A stretch of DNA of 36,920 bases, from the NCBI GenBank assembly GCA_036384795.1, contig DASVLP010000035.1, positions 1 to 36,920 of the forward strand. Reading direction: 5' to 3'. A program made the position numbers and the translations under genes. The DNA comes from Andeanibacterium sp036384795 (GTDB taxonomy: Bacteria > Pseudomonadota > Alphaproteobacteria > Sphingomonadales > Sphingomonadaceae). The number at the start of each line of letters is the position of its first letter. The stretch's first letter is position 1. The notes under the pieces were generated by a model, which saw only the letters and a program-made list of their open reading frames with translations, made no database searches and was not told the DNA's origin. This document shows positions 7,707 through 16,904 of the stretch, in pieces.

Positions 7707-8939
7707 ATGCCCGCCGATCGCGCCCGCACCATGCGCTTGTTCGCCAGCGGCCTGTTGGTGGCGATGGCGGGCCTGTTCGCGCTCTCGCGCCATTTCGCGC
7801 TGCTGCACCCCGCGTGGGGCTACGCGCTGGCGTTCTCCGAGGCGGCGCTCGTCGGGGGCCTCGCCGACTGGTTTGCGGTCACCGCGCTGTTCCGTCACCC
7901 GCTCGGCCTGCCGATCCCGCATACCGCGATCATTCCCGAGAACAAGGACCGCATCGCCGACACGATGGCGAACTTCCTGCGCGCGAATTTCCTCACCCCG
8001 GCGGTCGTTGCGCGGCGGATGAAAGGCATGAACCTCGCGCTCGCGGCCGGCAATTTCCTCGCCGATCCGAACGCGGGCGGGGAGACGCGCATCCGCGCCG
8101 GCGCGGCCGAGCTGTTCGCCGATGTGCTCGAATCGCTCGATCCCGAGCGTTTGGGCGGGCAGGTGAAGGCCGGGCTCAAAGGCCAGCTCGAGCGGCTCGA
8201 GGTCGCGCCGCTGCTCGGCCAGATGCTGGAGGCGGCGATCGCCGACAAGCGCCACTTGCCGCTGCTCGAGGCATTGCTGCGCTGGGCCGGACTGACGCTC
8301 GAAGCCAACGAGGATCTCGTCCGCCAGGTGATTCACCAGCGCGCCAATGCGCTGCTGCGCCTGACCGGGTTCGACGAGCGGCTGGCCAATTCGGTCCTCG
8401 ACGGGCTCTATAAGCTAATTGCCGAATGCATCGTCGACCAGGAGCACCCACTGCGCCTGAAGGTCGAGGAGGGGTTGGCAAGCCTCGCGCACGATCTCGG
8501 CCACGATCCGGAGATGCGCGCGAAAGTCGAACGGATGAAGCGCGAGCTGCTCGATAACCCGGCGCTCGGCAACTGGTGGGAAGGGGTGTGGGAGCGCATC
8601 CGGCGCAGCCTGATCGCCACCGCCCGCAACCCCGATGCCGCGCTCGCCGGCCAGCTTGGCAGCGCGGTCTCGGAGCTCGGCAAGGCGCTGCGCCACGACC
8701 CGAGGCTGCAGCTTCAGGTCAACCGCTTCGCGCGCCGCACCGTGGTGGGCGTCGCCACGCGCCACGGGGGGCAGATCGTCCAGCTGGTTTCGGAAACCGT
8801 GCGCCGGTGGGATGCGCGCACCGTCACCGACCGGATCGAGCATGCGGTCGGCCGCGACCTCCAGTTCATTCGGGTCAACGGGACACTGGTAGGGGGCCTG
8901 GTCGGCCTGCTGATTCATTTCCTGACCGCCGCCTTCTGA
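7707..8939 (+). CDS. DUF445 family inner-membrane protein (YjiN-like)
   Basis: 410 residues from the ATG at 7707, chosen because starting at the earlier in-frame ATG (7614) would overlap the RND gene and add Pro/Arg-rich sequence unlike the family. Two N-terminal hydrophobic segments surround the family hallmark EAALVGGLADWFAVTALFRHPLG, followed by the conserved PHTAIIPENKDRIADT. The middle is a long amphipathic helical region, and the C-terminus ends in a final membrane segment (GTLVGGLVGLLIHFL). DUF445 (COG2733) proteins are widespread and of unknown function. The gene lies 52 bases downstream of the RND permease, so it may be co-transcribed, but the Shine-Dalgarno is weak. Confidence 0.88.
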   Translation: MPADRARTMRLFASGLLVAMAGLFALSRHFALLHPAWGYALAFSEAALVGGLADWFAVTALFRHPLGLPIPHTAIIPENKDRIADTMANFLRANFLTPAVVARRMKGMNLALAAGNFLADPNAGGETRIRAGAAELFADVLESLDPERLGGQVKAGLKGQLERLEVAPLLGQMLEAAIADKRHLPLLEALLRWAGLTLEANEDLVRQVIHQRANALLRLTGFDERLANSVLDGLYKLIAECIVDQEHPLRLKVEEGLASLAHDLGHDPEMRAKVERMKRELLDNPALGNWWEGVWERIRRSLIATARNPDAALAGQLGSAVSELGKALRHDPRLQLQVNRFARRTVVGVATRHGGQIVQLVSETVRRWDARTVTDRIEHAVGRDLQFIRVNGTLVGGLVGLLIHFLTAAF

Positions 8940-9037
8940 CGTTCCGACCCGCGGAGGAGGCGTGCGTCGCGGCTAAGGGATCGCCCCTAAGGCCGCACAA
9001 GGCGTGAATTCACCGCCGCACGGGTATAGCACGGCGC

Positions 9038-9484
9038 ATGACCGATGCTCGGCAGCCATCAGACGGCGATAACGATGGCTGGCGCACGTTCATCTTGCGC
9101 GATGGCGAGCAACTGGTCGTCAACGGCGCGTTGCTCGCGGCCGATGGACCTTGCTCGGTGCGGATCAACCACGGGGCGAGCGTGCTGTCGGGCAAGTCGC
9201 TGCACTCGGCGGCCGGCCAGCCGATGCCCGCGCACGAGCTTTACTACGGCACGCTCGCCGCGGTCGGCTCGGACGTGCGGCTGGCAGAGAGCCGCTACAA
9301 CCTGTTCGCGCTGCTCGGCGCGGTCGTCGCGCAGCAACGCACCCACGCCGCGCAAGAGGATTGCGCTCGGTTCGCCGGGGCGCTCATTTCCGAAGACTCA
9401 GAAAGCCTGCTGTCCGCCGCCCGCCGGCTCGCCACGCGCGAGGCGCGCGCGCTTGGCGTGCCCGAGGTGCCGCGCGCCGCGTGA
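9038..9484 (+). CDS. flbT: FlbT-like flagellar biosynthesis regulator
   Basis: 148 residues, cytosolic. After a roughly 15-residue polar N-terminus the protein aligns by eye along most of its length with FlbT. FILRDGEQLVVNGALL matches the LKPGEKxxxNGAV start. GASVLSGKSL matches the ASVLREKD region, ELYYGTLAAV the IYFxVxxMY region, EDCARFAGALI the second half and LLSAARRLATRE the C-terminal helix. In Caulobacter FlbT destabilises flagellin mRNA until the hook is complete. That role is family knowledge and is not shown here. No flagellar genes lie in the window, so it is an orphan copy if the assignment is right. The recall is from memory without an alignment tool, hence the moderate confidence. 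Confidence 0.65.
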   Translation: MTDARQPSDGDNDGWRTFILRDGEQLVVNGALLAADGPCSVRINHGASVLSGKSLHSAAGQPMPAHELYYGTLAAVGSDVRLAESRYNLFALLGAVVAQQRTHAAQEDCARFAGALISEDSESLLSAARRLATREARALGVPEVPRAA

Positions 9485-9493
9485 CTTTCCCGT

Positions 9494-10387
9494 CTAGGGG
9501 CGCTTGCCGCCCGGCGGCGGAGGCAGCAGGGCCAACGGCGAAGCGACGTAATAGCTAGCGAATGGCATCCCACTGGCGTCGAGCGCAGGCTTGAAGCGCG
9601 CGTTGCTCATCAGCTCCTTGCAGAGCTTGTCGTTGGTCGGCTGATCCAGCGAGGGGAAGTGAATCTTGCAATCGGTCGGCTTGCCGGTTTCGTCGACCAG
9701 CAAGCGGACCTGGTTCATCTCACCGCCGAGCTTCCCGAAATCGGAAAAGCCGATCGTATTGTCCGGAAGCCACTTTACGGCGTCGCCAGCAGGCGCGACC
9801 GTGCGGGTGGCGGCTTTCTGCTTCGCGGGATCGACGCCCCACGATTTGACGAGATCGTCGGTGCATGCCTGCAGCGCCGCGACCACCGGCTTGATCGCGC
9901 CGGTATCGATCTCGATCGGGGCAAGCGTTCCGTCGGTCAGCATCAGGCCCTGGAAGTTGCCGGCGAGTTCCAATTCCTTCGCGCGATCGTAGGGCGGCGG
10001 AGTGCCGGGTGCCGGCGCCGCGCCGATCAGCACCGGGGTGACCAGCAGATACTGCTTGCCGCCTTGCGCCTCGGACCGTAGCAGCGAGCCGCTCCGTTCG
10101 TCGCCCGCGGGCAGGAAGCGGAAGCCCAGGTTGACCGTGCCGCGGTAGAGCTTGATCGAGTCGCCCAGCAGGATCATGCGGGTGTCGATACCGGGCTGGA
10201 TCCGGTCGAACGCGAGCGAGATCTGGTCGCCGCCGTCGCTGAACTCGCGCGAGAGGCGGCAATAATCGTCGCCGTAGTCCGCCACCCACTGGCCCGCGGG
10301 CTTGAACACGCGCGGGGCGTTGTCGGCGGCGTGAGCCGTTCCGGCCAACACGAAAATTGCGACGGCGGCTGCGACCAGGCCTTTCAT
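9494..10387 (-). CDS. Secreted hypothetical protein with a TonB-C-like C-terminal domain
   Basis: 297 residues. The ATG at 10387 is chosen because GGAGGGA sits just upstream and because it gives a clean signal peptide (MKGLVAAAVAIFVLAG) with likely cleavage after AHA at about residue 20. The mature protein begins with an unrecognised beta-rich region containing DYGDDYCRLSREF. The last 90 or so residues (VRLLVDETGKPTDCKIHFPS, then LCKELMSNARFKPALDASG and MPFASYYV) follow the pattern of the TonB C-terminal / energy-transducer-like fold that is common as an orphan periplasmic domain in sphingomonads. It lacks the N-terminal TonB anchor and Pro-rich spacer. It converges with the FlbT-like gene with 9 bases between stops. 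Confidence 0.7.
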   Translation of the reverse strand: MKGLVAAAVAIFVLAGTAHAADNAPRVFKPAGQWVADYGDDYCRLSREFSDGGDQISLAFDRIQPGIDTRMILLGDSIKLYRGTVNLGFRFLPAGDERSGSLLRSEAQGGKQYLLVTPVLIGAAPAPGTPPPYDRAKELELAGNFQGLMLTDGTLAPIEIDTGAIKPVVAALQACTDDLVKSWGVDPAKQKAATRTVAPAGDAVKWLPDNTIGFSDFGKLGGEMNQVRLLVDETGKPTDCKIHFPSLDQPTNDKLCKELMSNARFKPALDASGMPFASYYVASPLALLPPPPGGKRP

Positions 10388-10530
10388 CGATGTCCCTCCC
10401 CCGGGGTCTTTCTTCCGGACTTTATCAACGAAAAGGGGGAAAGCAACCGACAAGCGATCACGCCGCGGCGGCCGCCAGGCCTCGGTGCGTCAGCCCATGC
10501 GATGCGGCGCGAAGTCCGCACGAGGCAGAG

Positions 10531-11460
10531 CTAAAGCTTCGCGGTCAGCTCCGGCACGATCTGGAACAGGTCGCCCACCAGGCCGTAATCGGCGACCGAG
10601 AAGATCGGCGCATCAGGGTCCTTGTTGATCGCGACGATGGTCTTGGCGTCCTTCATCCCCGCAAGGTGCTGGATCGCGCCGGAGATGCCGATCGCGATGT
10701 AGAGTTCGGGCGCGACGATCTTGCCGGTCTGGCCGACCTGGTAATCGTTCGGCACGAACCCGGCATCGACCGCCGCGCGGCTCGCGCCGATCGCAGCGTG
10801 GAGCTTGTCGGCAAGCGGGGTGAGCAGGTTCATGAAGGTCTCGCCGTCCTTCAGCGCGCGGCCGCCCGAGACGACCACGCGGGCGCTGGTCAGCTCCGGC
10901 CGGTCGGACTTCGCGCTCTGCGCGCCGACGAAGCTGGAAAGGCCCGCGTCGCCCGGGCCGGAAATATCCTCGATCGAGGCCGAGCCACCGCTCGCGCTCG
11001 CTTTCTCGAACACGGTGCCGCGCACGGTGATCACCAGCTTGGCGTCGGCGCTTTCGACGGTGGCGATCGCGTTGCCGGCGTAGATCGGCCGAGTGAAGGT
11101 CTTGGGCCCCTCGACCGAGAGGATGTCGGAGATTTGCATCACGTCGAGCAATGCGGCGACGCGCGGGGCGACGTTCTTGCCGGTGGTGGTGGCGGGCGCG
11201 AGGAACGCGTCGTAATCGGCCATCGCTTGCGCGGCGAGCGGGGCGACGTTTTCGGCCAGGAAGTTGGCATAGGCCGGATCGTCGGCCTTGAGCACTTTGG
11301 CGACGCCGGCGATCTTCGCCGCCGCCTCGGCCACCGCGCCGCAGTTGGCGCCAGCGACCAGCGCGGTGACTTCGCCGAGCTTGGCGGCGGCGGTCACCGT
11401 CGCCAGCGTCGCGTCCTTGATCGCGGAATTGTCATGCTCGACGAGGACCAGGGCTTTCAT
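10531..11460 (-). CDS. etfA: Electron transfer flavoprotein alpha subunit
   Basis: 309 residues, starting MKALVLVEHDN at 11460. An in-frame upstream extension reads through the hairpin cluster and is Pro/Arg-rich, so it is rejected. ETF carries electrons from acyl-CoA and other dehydrogenases to ETF-ubiquinone oxidoreductase. The N-terminal domain covers roughly residues 1-180. The FAD-binding C-terminal domain has VVSGGRALKDGETF, GASRAAVDAGFVPNDYQVGQTGK, the family motif PELYIAIGISGAIQHLAGMK and the closing ADYGLVGDLFQIVPEL. It follows etfB on the same strand but is separated from it by 276 bases containing a repeat cluster, instead of the few bases usual for this pair. Confidence 0.97.
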   Translation of the reverse strand: MKALVLVEHDNSAIKDATLATVTAAAKLGEVTALVAGANCGAVAEAAAKIAGVAKVLKADDPAYANFLAENVAPLAAQAMADYDAFLAPATTTGKNVAPRVAALLDVMQISDILSVEGPKTFTRPIYAGNAIATVESADAKLVITVRGTVFEKASASGGSASIEDISGPGDAGLSSFVGAQSAKSDRPELTSARVVVSGGRALKDGETFMNLLTPLADKLHAAIGASRAAVDAGFVPNDYQVGQTGKIVAPELYIAIGISGAIQHLAGMKDAKTIVAINKDPDAPIFSVADYGLVGDLFQIVPELTAKL

Positions 11461-11521
11461 AGTTCCAATCCCAGAGAGATTATAGCGTTTGCAAACCGGA
11501 TGGCGGGCCAAGCCGACCATC

Positions 11522-11649
11522 CTCCCCCGGGAGGGGGAGGGGGACCGTCCCCGCGAAAGCGGGGATGGTGGAGGGGTGTCCCCCTCTCGATAGGGCGACA
11601 CCCCTCCGTCATTCGCTTCGCGAATGCCACCTCCCCTTGCAGGGGAGGA
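11522..11649. repeat. Cluster of five consecutive hairpins between etfB and etfA
   Basis: Five back-to-back inverted repeats are visible. (1) 11522-11529 with 11534-11541, 8 bp, GGGA loop. (2) 11545-11555 with 11560-11570, 11 bp with one G-T pair, GAAA tetraloop. (3) 11571-11581 with 11598-11608, 11 bp perfect, 16-base loop. (4) 11611-11617 with 11621-11627, 7 bp, TTC loop. (5) 11631-11637 with 11643-11649, 7 bp, TTGCA loop. The flanks show loosely inverted GTTTGC(A/G)AAC-like sequences near 11488 and 11668. Such arrays resemble dispersed palindromic intergenic elements (REP/MITE-like) of high-GC alphaproteobacteria. No terminator-type T-run follows any hairpin, so transcription into etfA can plausibly continue. 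Confidence 0.75.
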
Positions 11650-11736
11650 TCGGTGGAATACGCTGCGTTCGCAAACGTCATAATGCCAATCCTGAGTTCC
11701 GTTCGCTCGACACGAACAGATGCGTGGGAGACGCCC

Positions 11737-12483
11737 TTAGATAACCCCCAGTTCCTTGATCTTCGCCGCCAGCGTGTCGACGTCGGCCACCTTGATCCCG
11801 GCCTTGCGCACCGGCGGTTCGGCGACGGTGATGAGCTTGAGCCGCGGCGCGGTGTCGACGCCGTAGTCCGTCGGGCTCTTGGTCGCGAGCGGCTTGGACT
11901 TGGCCTTCATGATGTTCGGCAGGCTGGCATAGCGCGGCTCGTTGAGGCGCAAGTCGGTGGTGACGATGGCCGGCAGCGGCAGTTTCACCGTCTCGTGCCC
12001 GCCGTCAACCTCGCGCGTTACGGTCACGCTGTCGGCCGCCAGCTCGACTTTGCTCGCGAACGTTCCCTGCCCCCGGCCCCACAGCGCGGCGAGCATCTGC
12101 CCGGTCTGGTTCGAATCGTCGTCGATCGCCTGCTTGCCCATCACCACCAGGCCCGGCTGTTCCTCGTCGACGATCGCCTTGAGGATTTTCGCCACCGCCA
12201 GCGGCTCGACCATATCGTCGGTCTGCACCAGGATCGCGCGGTCCGCGCCCATCGCCAGCGCAGTGCGCAAAGTCTCCTGCGCCTTGGCCGGGCCGATCGA
12301 GACTGCGACGATCTCTTCGGCCGCACCCTTTTCCTTCAGTCGGATCGCTTCCTCGACCGCGATCTCGTCGAACGGATTCATGCTCATCTTGACGTTGGCG
12401 AGATCGACCCCGGTCCCGTCGGGCTTGACCCGCGGCTTCACGTTGTAATCGATCACCCGCTTTACGGGGACGAGGATCTTCAT
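11737..12483 (-). CDS. etfB: Electron transfer flavoprotein beta subunit
   Basis: 248 residues, ATG at 12483. It forms the ETF heterodimer with EtfA and binds AMP. Family features in order: MKILVPVKRVIDYNVK at the N-terminus, MNPFDEIAVEEAIRLKE, GADRAILV, GKQAIDDDSNQTGQMLA (nucleotide-binding region), and the recognition-loop segment LNEPRYASLPNIMKAKSKPL, which includes the conserved Leu that contacts partner dehydrogenases. Length is normal. It starts 22 bases after the sucC stop on the same strand, so the order of transcription is sucC, etfB, etfA. Confidence 0.97.
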   Translation of the reverse strand: MKILVPVKRVIDYNVKPRVKPDGTGVDLANVKMSMNPFDEIAVEEAIRLKEKGAAEEIVAVSIGPAKAQETLRTALAMGADRAILVQTDDMVEPLAVAKILKAIVDEEQPGLVVMGKQAIDDDSNQTGQMLAALWGRGQGTFASKVELAADSVTVTREVDGGHETVKLPLPAIVTTDLRLNEPRYASLPNIMKAKSKPLATKSPTDYGVDTAPRLKLITVAEPPVRKAGIKVADVDTLAAKIKELGVI

Positions 12484-12505
12484 GCCGATCTCCTTGGGCC
12501 GGGGC

Positions 12506-13705
<1,200 letters not shown>

Positions 13706-13830
13706 GTGCCGACGGTCGCCTTCGCTGCGGGTGGGGTGGCGGATGCGCCGAAGCGCCTAAGCACAGCCGGCGCGGCTTGAAAAGGGGCGGCGCCCGGCGC
13801 ATGGCCCTTGCTCCATGCTCGTTCCCGCCG

Positions 13831-14619
13831 ATGATTGACCGCCCCCGCTTCGAAGAGATCGTCCGCGAAGCCGGGCGGATCGCCATGCGCCAGTGGCCGG
13901 GCGCCGGGCACGCGGTGAAAAGCTGGGAGAAGACCCCCGGCGCCCCGGTCTGCGACGCCGATCTCGCGGTCGACGAGTTCCTGCGCCGCGAGCTTGGTGC
14001 CCTGCTGCCCGCGGCGGGCTGGCTGTCGGAGGAAACCGTCGACCGGCCCGAACGGCTCGAGAAGGGCCTCTGTTGGCTGGTCGACCCGATCGACGGCACC
14101 CGCGACTTCATCCGCGGGCGCCCCGGTTGGGCGGTCTCGGTCGCATTGGTCAGCGAGCGGCGGCCGCTGATCGGAATGCTCGCGGCACCGGCGCGAGACG
14201 AGGAATGGTTCGCGTTCGCCGGCCAGGGTGCTCGGCGCAACGGCGAACCGCTGCAGGCGAGCACCCGGCGGGAATTCCCCGGCGCGCGGGTCCCGGCCGA
14301 TTCGCTGCCGCGCGAGGACCGCGACCTGGTGACGGTCGCCAAGCCCAACTCGATCGCGCTCAGGATCGCGATGGTCGCGGCGAACGAAGCCGATCTCGTT
14401 GCCACCTTGCGCTGGGGCTACGAATGGGACGTCGCCGCCGCGACCCTGATCGCGCGCGAGGCGGGCGCGGCGGTGAGCGACGCGTTCGGGCAGCCGCTCG
14501 CCTACAACAAGCGCGATCCGCGCGCGTTCGGGCTGCTCGTCAGTGCGCCGGCGATCCACCGCGCCGCGCTCGAGCGGATCGCCGCGCGTGCCGAGGCGCT
14601 GGCGGGGCCTGGCCGCTGA
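13831..14619 (+). CDS. Inositol monophosphatase / CysQ-family phosphatase
   Basis: 262 residues from the ATG at 13831 (MIDRPRFEEIV). Upstream in-frame starts add Arg/Cys-rich sequence with no family match. The metal-binding motifs of the Mg-dependent, Li-sensitive phosphatase superfamily are present: E67 in WLSEETVD, DPIDGTRDF (D85, D88) and WDVAAATLIAREAGA (D200). The arrangement suits a 3'(2'),5'-bisphosphate nucleotidase (CysQ), which clears PAP produced in sulfate assimilation. An inositol-1-phosphatase or histidinol-phosphatase role cannot be excluded from motifs alone. It is cytosolic. It ends 10 bases before the stop of the convergent OmpA-like gene. Confidence 0.85.
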   Translation: MIDRPRFEEIVREAGRIAMRQWPGAGHAVKSWEKTPGAPVCDADLAVDEFLRRELGALLPAAGWLSEETVDRPERLEKGLCWLVDPIDGTRDFIRGRPGWAVSVALVSERRPLIGMLAAPARDEEWFAFAGQGARRNGEPLQASTRREFPGARVPADSLPREDRDLVTVAKPNSIALRIAMVAANEADLVATLRWGYEWDVAAATLIAREAGAAVSDAFGQPLAYNKRDPRAFGLLVSAPAIHRAALERIAARAEALAGPGR

Positions 14620-14629
14620 GCCGCGCCGG

Positions 14630-15322
14630 CTACTGCCCGCGCTTGGCGGCTTGCACTTCTTCCTGGGTGATCGGGGTGATCTTGATCTCGACCCGGCGGT
14701 TGAGCGCGCGGCCCTGCTCGGTCGTGTTGTCCGCCACCGGATAGCGTTCGCCGTAGCCTTGCGCGCGAATGCGCGCGCGGGCGACGCCGCGCATCACCAG
14801 GTAGTCCGCCACCGAATTCGCGCGACGCTGCGACAGGTCGAGGTTGTACTGGTCCGACCCGGTCGAATCGGTGTGGCCGTACACGTCGATCAGGCTGTCG
14901 GGATATTCGATCAGGCTGTTCGCGATCGTATCGAGCGTGCTTTGGAACGTCGGGCTGATGGTGGTCGAATCGACCGGAAAGGTCACCCCGTTGGGCAGGT
15001 TCACCAGGATCGACTTCTGGTCCGGCGTCTCGGTGACGTCGATGCCCGAGCCCGCGGTCTGTTCCTTCAGCTCGCGGATCTGCTTGTCCTTCTGATAGCC
15101 GACCGCGGCGCCGGCGACGCCGCCGATTCCTGCGCCGAGGATGCGCCCGGTTCCGCCGCCGATCAGCCCGCCGAGCAGGTAGCCGGCGGCGGCGCCGCCG
15201 ACGCCGCCGATCGCGGTGCGCGAGACTTTCCTCTCGCCCGTATTCGGGTCGGTCACGCAGGCGGCGGTGGAAACCAGGGCGAGCGCGCTAAAGCTCGCGA
15301 TGAAAATGCGCGAAGTCCTCAT
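14630..15322 (-). CDS. OmpA-family lipoprotein with glycine-zipper region (YiaD-like)
   Basis: 230 residues. The lipoprotein signal ends at Cys22 (STAAC). Next is a glycine-zipper stretch (about 37-77) with repeated GGxxGxxxG spacing, containing the hydrophobic pieces GGAAAGYLLGGLIGG and GAGIGGVAGAAVGY, then a short charged helix. A complete OmpA peptidoglycan-binding domain occupies the C-terminal 120 residues (YGHTDSTGSDQYNLDLSQRRA, AQGYGERYPVADN, GRALNRRVEI) with the Asp and Arg that bind meso-diaminopimelate. It probably tethers the outer membrane to the cell wall. A near-perfect Shine-Dalgarno (AAGGAGGA, read on the minus strand at 15333-15340) precedes the ATG. It diverges from the CBS-domain gene at 15470. 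Confidence 0.92.
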   Translation of the reverse strand: MRTSRIFIASFSALALVSTAACVTDPNTGERKVSRTAIGGVGGAAAGYLLGGLIGGGTGRILGAGIGGVAGAAVGYQKDKQIRELKEQTAGSGIDVTETPDQKSILVNLPNGVTFPVDSTTISPTFQSTLDTIANSLIEYPDSLIDVYGHTDSTGSDQYNLDLSQRRANSVADYLVMRGVARARIRAQGYGERYPVADNTTEQGRALNRRVEIKITPITQEEVQAAKRGQ

Positions 15323-15469
15323 GGTGAAAACATCCTCCTTCTGCGGTGCGCGTTCGCACGAATTCAGCGGACAGCGGATGGCCCAACCCGATTTGCTCTA
15401 TTCTGAACGGGTGAATGCGGGGGCCGTTCCTCTTTTGCGCACCGGGCCAAATCTGCTAGCGGAGCGGCC

Positions 15470-16780
15470 GTGACACCGTTTCCCTGGGCCGATGTCGTCG
15501 TGATCGCTGCGCTGATCCTCGTCAACGGGGTCTTCGCGATGTCGGAGCTCGCCATCGTCTCGGCGCGCACCTCGCAGCTCAACCTGGCGGCCAAGCACGG
15601 CCGCGCGTCGGCGCGCGTGGCGATCGCGCTGGCCTCGGAGCCGGGCAAGTTCCTGTCCACCGTGCAGTTCGGAATCACCCTGATCGCGATCGTTGCCGGC
15701 GCCTTTTCGGGCTCCAGCCTGGGCGGGCCGCTCGGCGAGCGGCTGCTCGCCTTGGGCATTCCGGCGCGCTATGCCGAGGAGGCCGGGTTCGCGCTGGCGA
15801 TCGCGCTGACCACTTATGTCAGCCTGGTGGTCGGCGAGCTGGTGCCCAAGCAACTCGCCTTGCGCGCCGCGGTGCCGATCGCGCTGGTGATGGCGCGGCC
15901 GATGGCGATCCTCGCCAAAGTCGCCGCGCCCTTCGTATGGCTGCTCGATCGCTCCTCCGCGCTGTTGATGCGCCTGATCGGGGTGCGGCACCGCGGGGAG
16001 CATGGGCTCACCGCGGAAGAGCTGCAGATGATCTTCGCCGACGCGACACGCTCGGGCGCGATCGAGGAGGAAGAACGCGCGATCCTGTCGGGCGTGATGA
16101 AGCTTTCCAGCCGCCCGGTGCGCGAGCTGATGACCCCGCGCAACGAGATCGACTGGCTGGATTTGTCCGCAAGCGCCGCGGAGATCCGCGATGCGATCGC
16201 CCGCTCGCCACATTCGCTGCTGCTGGTCGCCGACGGCTCGGTCGACAAAGTGGCCGGCGCGCTCAAGGCGCGCGACGTGCTCGCGCTGATGCTCGACGGG
16301 AAGGCGGTCGATCTGCCTGCCCTGGTCCGCAAGGCGGAGGTCGTACCCGACCAGCTCGACGCGATGGATGCGCTGCGTGTGCTCCAGCAGGCCGAGCTCG
16401 CGATGGCCACGGTGCACGATGAATACGGGCATTTCGAAGGCATCGTCACCCCCGCCGATCTGCTCGAGGCGATCGCCGGCAGCTTCGCCAGCCATCAGGA
16501 CGAAGGCGACGCGCCGCTGGTGACCGAGCGCGCCGACGGCTCGCTGCTGGTTTCGGGGGCGATGCCGGTCGATCAGCTCGCCGAGCGGCTGGGGATCGAG
16601 CTACCCGATTCGCGCGATTTTGCGACCGCTGCGGGCTATGCATTGTCGGTGCTGAAGGCGCTGCCCGCGGAAGGCGAAACCTTCGAAGAGCACGGCTGGC
16701 GCTTCGAGGTCGTCGACATGGACGGGCGCCGCATCGACAAGCTGTTGGTGAGCGAAGCGAGGGGCGGCGGCGGCCGCTGA
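15470..16780 (+). CDS. CNNM/CorC/HlyC-type membrane protein (DUF21, CBS pair, transporter-associated domain)
   Basis: 436 residues, GTG start with GGAG 5 bases upstream. An N-terminal DUF21/CNNM membrane domain (about 1-190) has the family signature ALTTYVSLVVGELVPKQLALR. Two CBS domains follow (about 205-330; RELMTPRNEIDWLD and HDEYGHFEGIVTPADLLEAI), then a C-terminal CorC_HlyC domain (LLVSGAMPVDQLAERLGIEL to RRIDKLLV). The family is annotated as hemolysin but members act in Mg/Co ion homeostasis. Hemolytic activity should not be inferred. CBS domains usually sense adenine nucleotides. The gene appears monocistronic and diverges from the OmpA-like gene. Confidence 0.93.
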   Translation: MTPFPWADVVVIAALILVNGVFAMSELAIVSARTSQLNLAAKHGRASARVAIALASEPGKFLSTVQFGITLIAIVAGAFSGSSLGGPLGERLLALGIPARYAEEAGFALAIALTTYVSLVVGELVPKQLALRAAVPIALVMARPMAILAKVAAPFVWLLDRSSALLMRLIGVRHRGEHGLTAEELQMIFADATRSGAIEEEERAILSGVMKLSSRPVRELMTPRNEIDWLDLSASAAEIRDAIARSPHSLLLVADGSVDKVAGALKARDVLALMLDGKAVDLPALVRKAEVVPDQLDAMDALRVLQQAELAMATVHDEYGHFEGIVTPADLLEAIAGSFASHQDEGDAPLVTERADGSLLVSGAMPVDQLAERLGIELPDSRDFATAAGYALSVLKALPAEGETFEEHGWRFEVVDMDGRRIDKLLVSEARGGGGR

Positions 16781-16904
16781 GCTTCTGCACAATTTCTGTC
16801 GTTTTCCTATTGCGCGCAGCCGTGGCTCGTAACATCTATCGCGCCATCGCCGGATGGTCCTGCGATGCGTGGGTGCCCGCCAGTGCGCGCCCGGAAACTC
16901 GGAC

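Noticed and set aside
11522..11649. Repeated G/C-rich blocks that might suggest a CRISPR array.
   Set aside because: The blocks are inverted repeats of different sequence and length, not direct repeats with equal spacers, and no cas genes are present.
15470..16780. A hemolysin virulence gene.
   Set aside because: The DUF21-CBS-CorC_HlyC architecture belongs to ion-homeostasis proteins. The hemolysin label is historical and nothing here suggests a toxin.
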